The notes under the pieces are model-generated. The model was not told the origin of the DNA. It saw only the letters and a program-made list of their open reading frames with translations, and did no database searches. Shown in pieces: positions 1 to 8,452 of a DNA stretch of 64,000 nt (positions are counted from its first letter, which is position 1; each line of letters starts with the position of its first letter). The stretch spans positions 434,001 through 498,000 of the forward strand of contig NZ_JANFLT010000006.1 in the NCBI RefSeq assembly GCF_024385505.1. The letters run 5' to 3'. The position numbers were made by a program, and so were the translations under genes. Source of the stretch: Arthrobacter zhaoxinii (lineage in GTDB: Bacteria; Actinomycetota; Actinomycetes; Actinomycetales; Micrococcaceae).

Positions 1-1038
1 TACGGATTTGCCGTAGGTGTGGACCTTGGCGGCGGGTTCGGCAGCCAGGGCCAGGGGATAGGCCGCAAACAGGTCGCTGTTGCCCCCGCCGAGGAAGTTT
101 TTCATCACGGCAGCGCCGCCCAGGAGGGAGGTTGCGCCGAGCGGGAGGTCCAGGACCGCCCGCAGATGCTGCTCGAACTGTCCGGTCACGGATCCGTCCA
201 TGGTCCAGTGACCGGAATTGTGCGGCCGCATCGCCAGTTCATTGATCAGGAATCCCGGACCGCGTCCGGGGGTCTCGAAGAGTTCAACCGCCATCACGCC
301 GGTGACGTCCAGTTCCCCGGCCAGGCGCAGTGCCGCGGCCGCGGCCGCCTCCGCGACGGCAGGGTCCAGGTCAGGTGCGGGGGCAAGGACCTCGTCGCAG
401 ACGCCGTCGACCTGGATGGATTCGACAATCGGCCATGCCCTGCTCTCCCCACTGGGAGTGCGGGCCACGAGGGCGGACAATTCCCGGCGGAACGGTACTT
501 TCTCCTCCGCCAGCAGCGGGCCGGAACCGAACCAGTCGGCGCAGTCCAGGGCAGCCTCGGCGTCGGCCACAATGCGGACGCCCTTCCCGTCGTAGCCGCC
601 GCGCGGCGTCTTCAGGATCACCGGCCATCCGGTGGAACTGCCGAAGGACACCAGCTCCCCGGAGTCGAACACCTCGGCCCAGCGCGGATTGGGCAGTCCC
701 AGACGGTCCACGGCGGCGCGCATGACCAGTTTGTCCTGGGCATGGATCAGCGCGGCAGGGCCGGGCTGGACATTGATGCCCTTCTCCACAAGGGCCCGCA
801 GATGCTCACCGGGCACATGCTCATGGTCAAACGTCACAACGTCCACTTCGGCGGCGAAATCCGCCAGATCGGAGAAGTTTCGGTAATCACCCACTGTGGC
901 ATTGGCCACGGCCGCCACAGCGGACACCTCGGGGCCCTCGGCGAGCACGCGCAGCTCAAATCCGAGGGCTGTGGCCGCCGGGGCCATCATCCGGGCGAGC
1001 TGGCCGCCGCCTATCACGCCGATAATTGGGAAATCCAC
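1..1038 (-). CDS. purK: 5-(carboxyamino)imidazole ribonucleotide synthase, 3' end outside window
   Basis: ATP-dependent carboxylation of aminoimidazole ribonucleotide with bicarbonate, a cytoplasmic step of purine synthesis. The visible 346 codons begin with the PurK signature GVIGGGQLARMM, followed by the ATP-grasp motifs KTPRGGYDGKGV and, nearer the C-terminus, VELFETPGRG and INELAMRPHNSGHW, so the family call is secure. An in-frame stop lies two codons upstream, so GTG 1038 is the only plausible start. A TACGCT -10 sits exactly six bases before it, indicating a leaderless mRNA. The last few codons lie beyond base 1. The partner purE would be expected just outside the window. It is divergent from the gtrA gene. 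Confidence 0.95.
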   Translation of the reverse strand, partial: MDFPIIGVIGGGQLARMMAPAATALGFELRVLAEGPEVSAVAAVANATVGDYRNFSDLADFAAEVDVVTFDHEHVPGEHLRALVEKGINVQPGPAALIHAQDKLVMRAAVDRLGLPNPRWAEVFDSGELVSFGSSTGWPVILKTPRGGYDGKGVRIVADAEAALDCADWFGSGPLLAEEKVPFRRELSALVARTPSGESRAWPIVESIQVDGVCDEVLAPAPDLDPAVAEAAAAAALRLAGELDVTGVMAVELFETPGRGPGFLINELAMRPHNSGHWTMDGSVTGQFEQHLRAVLDLPLGATSLLGGAAVMKNFLGGGNSDLFAAYPLALAAEPAAKVHTYGKSV

Positions 1039-1044
1039 GCCTTA

Positions 1045-1050
1045 AGCGTA
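1045..1050 (-). promoter_or_regulatory. -10 element of leaderless purK
   Basis: On the minus strand TACGCT is followed by six bases (TAAGGC) and then the GTG start. This TANNNT-N6-GTG layout puts the transcription start on or next to the start codon. No Shine-Dalgarno is present. Confidence 0.6.
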
Positions 1051-1231
1051 CCGAAAAGGGTTTCAATTCCCGTCCGGCGGCCCCGCGTTCGTCCAGTACC
1101 CCGGGAAACTCCCATAAAGGGGCGGTAATATCGACAGTTGACCGCCGTGCGTCCGCGCGGCGGGTACGGGCAGTCGTCTACTCTTTCCGGGGTTTTCCGC
1201 AAGTGCTGCCGTGGATGGGCCTCGGAGGGTC

Positions 1232-1783
1232 ATGAATACATCGCTGTCAGATCGGCTTCGGGGCCTTGTGTCCCTTTTTTGGCGCGAGGTTGCCAAGTTC
1301 GGCACCGTCGGTGCCGTGGCGTTCGTCGTCGACAACGGCCTTACCCTCTACCTGATGCACGGACCAATGTCCGGCAGCGAGGTCAAGGCGCGCTTTGTGG
1401 GGGCCGTCGTCGCCACCATGGTGTCCTGGGTTGCCAACCGCTATTGGACTTTCCGCCGCCGCCGCAGTGTGGACAACGTCGGCAGGGAACTGGGACTGTT
1501 CATCCTCATCAACGGCGTGGGCATCGTTATTTCCACCGGTTTCACCTGGGTTGCCCGCTACCCGATGGGTATCGAGGACAAGAACATGCTGTTCCTCGCC
1601 GGTGTGCTGGGCATCGCCGTCGCCACCGTTCTCCGGTTCTTTGCGTACCGGTTCTGGGTCTTCAACGCCGAGCTGGACCAGGAACCCGGCTTTGAGCAGG
1701 ACCACGAGCTGCTCGACGAGCCCGCGGTCCAGCCCGGCCATGCCCACCACTACGGTGCGGCTAAGCCTCCAAGCGCTTCGTAA
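1232..1783 (+). CDS. GtrA-family membrane protein
   Basis: Small polytopic membrane protein of the GtrA/DPMS-like family, which helps move polyprenyl-linked sugars across the membrane for surface glycan decoration. The N-terminal segment has the family pattern KFGTVGAVAFVVDNG, followed by WVANRYWTF before a basic loop. Four hydrophobic segments fill roughly residues 20-145, and the acidic C-terminal tail is cytoplasmic or disordered. I chose ATG 1232 because CGGAGGG lies just upstream; GTG 1211 in the same frame is the alternative (7 residues longer). Its 3' end overlaps the convergent TIGR03089 gene by 23 bases. It sits by purK, as in mycobacteria. The lipid-sugar substrate cannot be told from sequence. 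Confidence 0.85.
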   Translation: MNTSLSDRLRGLVSLFWREVAKFGTVGAVAFVVDNGLTLYLMHGPMSGSEVKARFVGAVVATMVSWVANRYWTFRRRRSVDNVGRELGLFILINGVGIVISTGFTWVARYPMGIEDKNMLFLAGVLGIAVATVLRFFAYRFWVFNAELDQEPGFEQDHELLDEPAVQPGHAHHYGAAKPPSAS

Positions 1784-2495
1784 CCCGCTCCGACGCCAGC
1801 ACGCGCTCGTCCGGCTTCACTGAGGGCGCCGTCAGCACAACGGCGCCGCCCGAAGCCCAGGCAGCCACCGCTCCTTCCAGGATGAGCGGCAGGTCCGTGC
1901 CCGCAGCCAGCAGTACTTCAGCGTTGCCGCCTCCGGGTTCGAACAGGTCTCCGAGGTCTCCGTACGAGACGGTTCCGCTGAGCCTGCGCGCGTCCGTTGC
2001 GGCCGCGGCCGCCAGGGCGGGCTGGCCGGCGTCGGGCTGGCTGCCCTCCAGATACGTGTCGGCGTAGGAGCGCACCTCTGCGGCATAGTCGACGACGCCG
2101 GACGGCAGGTCCGCGCCGAACGCCAGCTCCAGCGCGCCCAGCGCAACCGCGACGACGGTGCCTGCGGCGCCGCTCTCCGGAGCCGCCGTCACAGTGACGT
2201 CGGCCGGCCCGCTTTCATTCGGTGAGCCGAGGATCACGGTGCAGCCGGTCTGCCAGGCGGCCAGGACCCACACCAGTGTCTTCCAATGGACGGGCAGGTC
2301 GAGCCTCAGGCGCAGGCCCGGCTCGGCATCGAGTTCGTCGACGAGGAAGTTCGAGGTCTTGGCCACCCAGTTGTCCAGCACCTTTCCTGAAAGCTCGATG
2401 CGCTCGCCGCCTTCGCCGTACCAGATCAGGGCAGGGGAAGTGGCCTGGTGCGTACGCAGCCCGGACAGTAGGGTGCCGACAGCAGACATGGTCAT
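1761..2495 (-). CDS. TIGR03089 family protein (truncated AMP-binding-like)
   Basis: A 244-residue protein of the actinobacterial TIGR03089 family, which resembles the N-terminal part of AMP-dependent synthetases. It has the substrate-side start (SPALIWYGEGGERIELSG, then LDNWVAKTSNFLVDEL) but lacks the adenylation P-loop (SGTTGxPK) and the C-terminal lid, so it is unlikely to adenylate anything by itself. Its function is unknown. The start ATG 2495 follows AAAGAGGG on the minus strand. It faces gtrA convergently and whiB2 divergently, a placement conserved in related genomes (Rv3268 region in M. tuberculosis). Confidence 0.8.
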   Translation of the reverse strand: MTMSAVGTLLSGLRTHQATSPALIWYGEGGERIELSGKVLDNWVAKTSNFLVDELDAEPGLRLRLDLPVHWKTLVWVLAAWQTGCTVILGSPNESGPADVTVTAAPESGAAGTVVAVALGALELAFGADLPSGVVDYAAEVRSYADTYLEGSQPDAGQPALAAAAATDARRLSGTVSYGDLGDLFEPGGGNAEVLLAAGTDLPLILEGAVAAWASGGAVVLTAPSVKPDERVLASERVTKRLEA

Positions 2496-2832
2496 GGAAA
2501 AAGCCCTCTTTCGTTGGTTCCTGCGGGCCGCGGGGATGCCCCGGCCTTACGTAACGGAGGGGACGCACAAGGCGCCGGATCATCGGATTTCCGGAACCCG
2601 GAACCAATGTGACCTGCGACGCGCCGGGCAAATGAGCAGAATCCCGGGCGTGGCGTTCCCCGCATCCGTCGATTGAACTCTATAGGATGCCTGAACAGCT
2701 TGACGGAGCCGTATTACACGCGTGTAATTAGGTATCGGATTTGTTCCAGCCATATGGGAGGACCCGCAGGGCCCAGGCCCTGTCGGCTCCACCACACAGC
2801 CGCCGCTGGAGCAGCAACACCGGGAGGACTCC
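2496..2832. promoter_or_regulatory. Divergent control region between TIGR03089 gene and whiB2
   Basis: A 337-base gene-free stretch. It holds a possible plus-strand -10 TAGGAT (2683-2688), a perfect 16-base palindrome (2713-2728), and the whiB2 Shine-Dalgarno GGGAGGA ending four bases before ATG 2833. A GC-rich hairpin lies near 2525-2550. No convincing ORF is seen. Confidence 0.55.
2713..2728. promoter_or_regulatory. Perfect 16-bp palindrome upstream of whiB2, candidate operator
   Basis: ATTACACG followed directly by its reverse complement CGTGTAAT. AT-rich half-site ends around a CGCG core are typical of dimeric repressor or activator sites. It lies about 25 bases downstream of the candidate -10 at 2683 and 105 bases before the whiB2 start. 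The bound protein is unknown. Confidence 0.5.
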
Positions 2833-3378
2833 ATGGGGCAGGCAGAAGAAACGCAGGACAGTACCGTCATCGCCGAGCAGGCTTCGGCCAGTTACGGCTC
2901 AAGGGGTGTCCCCGTCGACTGGTACGTGGATCCTGCAGACCCGGCTGCTGCCGAGCGCTACCGCCGGGAAACGGCCGGTTCCCTCGAGGACCAGGCCACT
3001 GTTTTCCTCGCGGCGCATGAGGCCCTGGCGGAGGCTCCCGCCGAAGAGGACCTGGTGCTGGACCCGCCCGTCTCGTTGTTCCAGGCGCCGGCCGAGTCCG
3101 ACAGCCGGCCCGTCTGGATCGGGCTGCCCGGCCTGGGCCAGGACTACGCAGACGAAGGCGAACTGGGGTGGCAGGCGGATGCCCTCTGTGCGCAGACCGA
3201 TCCCGAAGCGTTTTTCCCGGAAAAGGGCGGCTCCACCAGGGACGCCAAAAAGGTCTGCGCGGCCTGCAACGTCCGCTCGCAGTGCCTGGAATATGCACTG
3301 GCCAATGACGAGCGGTTCGGGATCTGGGGCGGACTGTCCGAGCGCGAACGCCGCCGGCTTCGGAAGCAGGCAGTCTAA
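2833..3378 (+). CDS. whiB2: WhiB-family [4Fe-4S] transcription factor, WhiB2/WhmD type
   Basis: Iron-sulfur transcriptional regulator. In mycobacteria the WhiB2 (WhmD) type controls septation and cell division. The C-terminal 70 residues hold the full domain: cysteines at 119, 142, 145 and 151 (C-x22-C-x2-C-x5-C), the turn GIWGG at 163-167 and a basic C-terminus RERRRLRK. The neighbourhood (glycosyltransferase, DUF5719, DUF3499, sahH) matches whiB2 rather than other whiB genes. Odd feature: about 110 extra acidic, low-complexity residues precede the WhiB domain, while most WhiB proteins total about 90. ATG 2833 has a strong Shine-Dalgarno, GGGAGGA, so the extension looks real. The stop TAA abuts the next reading frame as TAATT. 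Confidence 0.92.
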   Translation: MGQAEETQDSTVIAEQASASYGSRGVPVDWYVDPADPAAAERYRRETAGSLEDQATVFLAAHEALAEAPAEEDLVLDPPVSLFQAPAESDSRPVWIGLPGLGQDYADEGELGWQADALCAQTDPEAFFPEKGGSTRDAKKVCAACNVRSQCLEYALANDERFGIWGGLSERERRRLRKQAV

Positions 3379-6300
3379 TTCATTCGCAAGTCCATGTCTG
3401 TGCCGTAGTAGTAGCCCACAACGGTGCGGCTTATCTGCCCGAAACCCTTTCCGCGCTGAGAGCCCAGACCCGGCCGGCGGACTTCTACATAGGCGTAGAC
3501 GCCGGTTCCACTGATGCCAGTGCCTCACTGCTGCAGCTGGGCCTGCCGGTGGGGAGCCCGGTCATCGCCGCGCCCGCGAAAGGCGGATTCGGTGCAGCAG
3601 TGAAGGCCGGCCTCGCCGAACTCCCCGCCGGCAGGCGCACCGGTGATGCCCCCGAAGGCGGCGAGGGCGACGGCGGAGGAACCGTACAGGAATGGATCTG
3701 GCTGCTGCACGATGATTCGGCTCCGGATCCCGATGCGCTGCACGAGCTGCTCCTCGCTGTTGAACGGGCTCCCTCCGTGACCATTGCCGGTGCCAAGCAG
3801 GTGGAATGGAATAACGACCGCCTCCTGGTGGATGTAGGCGTCAGCATCAACAAATGGGCCGAACGGCAGACCCTGATCGACGCCGATGAGCTGGATCAGG
3901 GCCAGTACGACTCCCGCAGCGACATCTTTGCCGTGAACTCCGCCGGCATGCTGGTCCGCCGCGACGCCTGGGACCTGCTGGGTGGCTTCGATCCCGCCCT
4001 GCCCGGAAGCGGAGACGACGTTGACCTCTGCTGGCGGAACCGGCTGGCCGGAAACCGGGTGGTGGTGGTTCCGGCAGCACGCATGCGCCATGCGGGCAGC
4101 CGTCCCAACCCGGCCGCCTCCGCGTCCGCCGCTCGACGTGCGGAGATTTTCCTGCGGCTCAAGCACGCCCCTTTATGGCAGGTCCCGTTCCTGGCAGTGG
4201 GTGCTGTCCTGGGCGGCATCGGCCGCTTCTTTCTCGGGATGCTGGCCAAGGACCCCGGATATGCAGTGTCCTCGCTGCTCACCAGTACAGCCGCCGTCCT
4301 GCGCCCGGTGGACCTGTACCGCTCGCGGCGACGTGCCGCCGCGAGCAGGCGGCGCCCGCGCAGCGCGGTCAACGCCCTGCGCAGCGGCAGCAGGGAGGTC
4401 CGGGAGCACCGGCGGACCTCCCTACGGGATGCGTCTCCGTACGCAGCCGAACCGGGCAGCGCCGAAGACGTTCCCAGCGGAGACACCACCGATGACTTCG
4501 CCGCTTTGGAAGGTCCGGGCCGTGCCCCGGCGGGGCTTGGCGCCCTTGCGGCTGCCCTGCTGCTGACAGCATTATCGCTCGCCGGCCTGCACCGGCTCTT
4601 CGGCGCCTCCGCCGCTGCCGGCGGGGCGCTGCTGCCCCTGGGGCAGCGGATAGGGGACATCTGGGCGGCGGCAACCGGCTGGTGGGCACAGCTCGGCTCC
4701 GGCGCCCCCGCCCACGGCGACCCCTTCAACTATGTCCTCACCCTGCTGGCTGTTGCCGGATTCGGCAACGGCAATGCCGCCGTGCTGGTCCTGCTGCTGC
4801 TGGCTCTGCCCCTGGCCGGGCTGAGTGCATGGTTTGCGGCCGGTGCCTTCACCGGACACCGCGGGCTGCGCTTCTGGGCTGCCATGTTCTGGGCGGCTGT
4901 TCCCGCATTCCAGGTAGCCCTGGGCAGCGGGCGCCTCGGAGCCCTGCTGGTCCACCTCCTTCTTCCCCTGACGGTGCTCGCCATGGCCCGCGCCGTGGGT
5001 GCGGGTGCTCCCCGGCGGACGTCACCGCCTGCCGGGACTGCGTCCTGGACTGCCGCAGCCACCGCAGGGCTTCTCCTGGCCGCCGTCAGCGCTGCCGCGC
5101 CGCTGGTATTCGTGCTGGCCGCCGTCGCCGTGATCCTCCTGACCGCGGGGATGCGCCGCCGCGCGAAGACCCTGTGGTGGTCGCTGCTGCCCGCCGCCGT
5201 CCTCCTGCTCCCGCAGGTCCTCTCCGCGGCGCCGAACCTCCGTGCCGTCCTGGCGGATCCCGGCATGCCGCTGGCGTTTGTCCGGTCCGAGGCCTGGCAG
5301 CAGCTGCTCGGCTATCCGCTGGCCTTTGATCCGTCCGGCACCCTGGGCGGACTCCTTCCGAGCGGCCCCTGGCCTCTGGTCCTGGCCCTGGTCATCGGCG
5401 CTCCCGTGGCAGTCCTGGCCGCCCTTGCCCTGTTCCGGCCCCGGTCCGCCGCGCTGGCACGGCTGAGCTGGCTGCTGATCCTGACCGCCCTGACCCTGAA
5501 CGCCGCCGCCTCCTACCTGGGAACCGCCGCAGCCCCGGATGCCGTGGTGACCGCGTTCACCGGCCCGCTGGTCTCCGCCACCGTGCTGCTGCTGCTCTGC
5601 CCGGCCCTGGCAACCGCCGGCAGCCTCCTTTCCGGGACGCGCCGCCGCGCGGCGGTCCGCAGCAACCGTCTCCTGGCCGTCGCTCTGGGCACGGTGCTGG
5701 CCGTAGGTCCCGCAGCGAACCTGGGTCTCTGGGTGGTCCCGCAGTTCACGGGCACCGGTTTCCCCGGGACACAGACACGGGACGCCGCTGCCGCCATCCT
5801 GCCCGGAACCGACAACACTGTTCAGGCCGCGGAGGACCGCAGCCTGCCCGCAACGGCAGCCGATGCCGGCAGCGACGGGACACAGTCACGAAGCCTGGTG
5901 CTCCGCGTTGACCCCGAGGGCAGGGTCTCCGCCTCGCTCATGCGGGGCGGCGGAACAACGCTTGAACAGCTGTCCACCATTTACGCTGCGCGTAGCGTCC
6001 AGGGCACTCCCGGCGCTGAACGCCTGGCCGCCGACGACCAGGCGACCGCAGACCTCCGCCGCGCGGTTGCCGTCATAACGGCCGGCACGGGGGTGGATCC
6101 GCGGCCGGACCTTGCCCGCCTTGGTGTCGCCTTCGTGGTGCTTCAGGAGTCGGACACGGCCGCTGAGCTGCTGGCCGGACGGATGGATTCCGTCCCCGGG
6201 CTGTCCGCAGTAGGGCAGACCGGGTCCGGGTGGCTTTGGCGCGTAAGCGGACCGTTGAGTGCCGCCGGGACGGAAACTCCGTCCGGGGTTGGTGCCAGGG

Positions 6301-6806
6301 TCCGCATCGTCAATGCGGATGGCAGCACTGCCGCCGCGGTCCCGTCCCGCATCGAAGGCGTCAGCACCTCCATTCCGGCCGGTGCCGAAGGGCGGCGGCT
6401 TGTCCTGGCCGAACGTGCCGATGCCGGCTGGCAAGCCACCCTGGACGGCCGGCCGCTGACCGCCGCAGACGAGGAATGGGCGCAGGCCTTCGAGCTTCCC
6501 GCGGAAGGCGGCGAGCTGCACGTGGGCTACGTCAGTGCTGCCACGCCCTGGCTTGAGACCCTGCAGATCCTGGTGTTTGGCCTGACAGTGCTGCTGGCAC
6601 TGCCGACGCCGAACGGCCGTACGGTACGCCTCCCCGGCAAGCGGGCATCGCACGAACCGCAGGCGCCGGTTACCGAACCGCAGCCCGCTGCCGGCCCGGC
6701 GCCCCGTTCCGCGGAGCACATGGCGCCGGCGCAGAAGCACTTGCCCGTACCCTCCGGTGCAGGCCCGCGCGGGGCAACCCGGTCACCGGAAGGAAGCCAG
6801 CCATGA
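3378..6806 (+). CDS. Family 2 glycosyltransferase with large polytopic membrane domain; probable non-ATG start
   Basis: Envelope glycan glycosyltransferase. The cytoplasmic GT2 domain begins VHVCAVVVAHNGAAYLP and carries the acidic donor motif LLHDDSAPD and the acceptor-side motif GSGDDVDLCW. From about residue 390 of the full product there are a dozen or more membrane segments, then an extracytoplasmic region and a C-terminal helix. The first canonical start in this frame is GTG 3549, which would delete the first strand of the GT fold. The conserved coding reaches back to 3378-3387, where the only start-like codon is ATT 3378 (GCAGG seven bases upstream), overlapping the whiB2 stop as TAATT. 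Full length would be about 1142 residues. The 3' end overlaps the next gene (ATGA). The start is uncertain; the family call is firm. Confidence 0.85.
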   Translation: MHSQVHVCAVVVAHNGAAYLPETLSALRAQTRPADFYIGVDAGSTDASASLLQLGLPVGSPVIAAPAKGGFGAAVKAGLAELPAGRRTGDAPEGGEGDGGGTVQEWIWLLHDDSAPDPDALHELLLAVERAPSVTIAGAKQVEWNNDRLLVDVGVSINKWAERQTLIDADELDQGQYDSRSDIFAVNSAGMLVRRDAWDLLGGFDPALPGSGDDVDLCWRNRLAGNRVVVVPAARMRHAGSRPNPAASASAARRAEIFLRLKHAPLWQVPFLAVGAVLGGIGRFFLGMLAKDPGYAVSSLLTSTAAVLRPVDLYRSRRRAAASRRRPRSAVNALRSGSREVREHRRTSLRDASPYAAEPGSAEDVPSGDTTDDFAALEGPGRAPAGLGALAAALLLTALSLAGLHRLFGASAAAGGALLPLGQRIGDIWAAATGWWAQLGSGAPAHGDPFNYVLTLLAVAGFGNGNAAVLVLLLLALPLAGLSAWFAAGAFTGHRGLRFWAAMFWAAVPAFQVALGSGRLGALLVHLLLPLTVLAMARAVGAGAPRRTSPPAGTASWTAAATAGLLLAAVSAAAPLVFVLAAVAVILLTAGMRRRAKTLWWSLLPAAVLLLPQVLSAAPNLRAVLADPGMPLAFVRSEAWQQLLGYPLAFDPSGTLGGLLPSGPWPLVLALVIGAPVAVLAALALFRPRSAALARLSWLLILTALTLNAAASYLGTAAAPDAVVTAFTGPLVSATVLLLLCPALATAGSLLSGTRRRAAVRSNRLLAVALGTVLAVGPAANLGLWVVPQFTGTGFPGTQTRDAAAAILPGTDNTVQAAEDRSLPATAADAGSDGTQSRSLVLRVDPEGRVSASLMRGGGTTLEQLSTIYAARSVQGTPGAERLAADDQATADLRRAVAVITAGTGVDPRPDLARLGVAFVVLQESDTAAELLAGRMDSVPGLSAVGQTGSGWLWRVSGPLSAAGTETPSGVGARVRIVNADGSTAAAVPSRIEGVSTSIPAGAEGRRLVLAERADAGWQATLDGRPLTAADEEWAQAFELPAEGGELHVGYVSAATPWLETLQILVFGLTVLLALPTPNGRTVRLPGKRASHEPQAPVTEPQPAAGPAPRSAEHMAPAQKHLPVPSGAGPRGATRSPEGSQP

Positions 6807-8449
6807 GCAGGAAAACAACGGGCAGCGAACCGGGGGAGGCCCAGCACGGGTCCGAACCGGCGACTGCTCCTGCCGGCACGGCCGCAGCCCGCCGGGCGAA
6901 AACCGGCGGGGTACGGACCGCCGGGCGCTGGGCCGGGGGCATCCTGCTCCTGGCGGGCACAGGTGCCCTGGTGGCGGGCACCACGATCGTGGGCACCGGA
7001 ACGTCCGGCGGCGCCGTCGACGTCCCCTACGCGGAGGTGCCCGCCGGGCCGCTGACCGGTGTCTGCCCGCAGCCGCCGCGCCTGCTCTCCGGAAACGTGG
7101 CCGGCACCGACGCCGAGTTCAGCGCCGAGTCGACCTCGGCCAAATCCGTTGTGAGCGCCGTCGTCCTGGCCACTGCGGGAAACACGCCTCCGCCTGCCGA
7201 ACTGTCGTTCGTCACGGACGGTTCCGTCCTGAAGGCCGTCGGCGGCGGTACGGACGTGCCGCTCGCCGGGGCCCGGACCGCCGGCGTCGTGCGCGACCAG
7301 CCGGTGTCCGCGGCGTCGCTCCTGAGCGCGGAGCCTGCCGGTGACCTGCAGGTCACCGCCGGTGCCGCCATGACCTATACCGCTGCTGACGGCGACCTGG
7401 CCGGCGTAACCGCGGCCAACTGCCAGGCGCCGGCCAATGACCTGTGGCTGGTCGGGGCCCGTACCAATGTCGGTGCCACTGCGGTGCTGCAGTTGACCAA
7501 CCCGTCACAGACCGCGGCCGACGTCGACCTGGAACTTTACGGTGCGTCCGGCCCCGTGGAAGGCCCGGGCAGCAGCGGCATCGCCGTAGCGCCGGGTGAA
7601 ACCAGGTCCGTGGTCCTGGCCGGCCTGGCAGCAAACCAGGAATCCCTGGCCGTACGGGTGCGTAGTTCCGGCGGGCCGGTGGCAGCAGTGATTTCGCAGA
7701 ACCAGCTGCGCGGACTGACGCCCGGCGGCGTGGAGCTGATCCAGCCCACCGCAGCGCCCGGCCCGGCCCAGATTGTCAGCGGGGTCAGCATCCAGAACCC
7801 GGAGGCAACGCGCACGCTGGCGAAGGAGGAAGGGTATGCCTCGGTCACCCCGTCGCTGCAGATAGCCGTTCCGGGAGCCAGTGACGCCGTCGTGAATGTC
7901 CGTGTCTTCGGCAGCAAGGGCGAAGCCGTCCTGGAAGGCGGGGGAAGCTACAACGCAGCGGCCGGCACGGTGACCCGCCTGCCGCTGGATACGCTGCCCG
8001 AAGGTACCTACACGCTGGATATTTCATCCGACGTCGCCGTGGCTGCCGCGGCGGTGTTCAGCCGCGGCTCCGATGCCAAGGCCGGGACCGACCTCGCCGT
8101 CGCTCCTGCGGGCGAACGCCTGGGCAGTGAGCATCTGGCGGTACTGCCGTCGGCGGACACCACGTTGTCCTTTACGGCGCCGGGCGGGCCCGCCGAGGTG
8201 CGCCTCGCCGCGGTGTCGGCCGACGGCGCCCTCCTGGCGGAGAAGACAGTGCCGCTGGTCGCCGGCACCACCACCGCCGTCCGGCCGGGCGACCTGGGCG
8301 GTTCCGCCGCCGCGGTCCTGGTCAGTGCCACCGGATCCCCGGTCTACGGGGCGCAGGTCATCACTACGGGAGACACAGGAATCAGTGTTATGGTCCTGCC
8401 CCGAGGCACCGTGGGCGGCAGCCGGGTGCAGGTGGGTGTGGGCTACTAG
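6803..8449 (+). CDS. DUF5719 family secreted/membrane-anchored protein
   Basis: 548 residues, translationally coupled to the glycosyltransferase by an ATGA overlap. The N-terminus is a charged cytoplasmic tail of about 45 residues, followed by one hydrophobic helix (WAGGILLLAGTGALVAGTTIVG, roughly 46-67) with no clear cleavage site. The rest is an Ala/Gly/Val/Thr-rich, beta-predicted extracytoplasmic region with several domains. It matches the DUF5719 proteins that follow this glycosyltransferase in actinobacteria. A role as partner in cell-surface glycan assembly is inferred from the conserved linkage. No catalytic motif is seen. Confidence 0.8.
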   Translation: MSRKTTGSEPGEAQHGSEPATAPAGTAAARRAKTGGVRTAGRWAGGILLLAGTGALVAGTTIVGTGTSGGAVDVPYAEVPAGPLTGVCPQPPRLLSGNVAGTDAEFSAESTSAKSVVSAVVLATAGNTPPPAELSFVTDGSVLKAVGGGTDVPLAGARTAGVVRDQPVSAASLLSAEPAGDLQVTAGAAMTYTAADGDLAGVTAANCQAPANDLWLVGARTNVGATAVLQLTNPSQTAADVDLELYGASGPVEGPGSSGIAVAPGETRSVVLAGLAANQESLAVRVRSSGGPVAAVISQNQLRGLTPGGVELIQPTAAPGPAQIVSGVSIQNPEATRTLAKEEGYASVTPSLQIAVPGASDAVVNVRVFGSKGEAVLEGGGSYNAAAGTVTRLPLDTLPEGTYTLDISSDVAVAAAAVFSRGSDAKAGTDLAVAPAGERLGSEHLAVLPSADTTLSFTAPGGPAEVRLAAVSADGALLAEKTVPLVAGTTTAVRPGDLGGSAAAVLVSATGSPVYGAQVITTGDTGISVMVLPRGTVGGSRVQVGVGY

Positions 8450-8452
8450 CCC

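Noticed and set aside
19-1128. Long plus-strand open frame opposite purK
   Set aside because: The minus strand encodes clear PurK motifs; the plus frame has no recognisable domain and is a GC-rich shadow.
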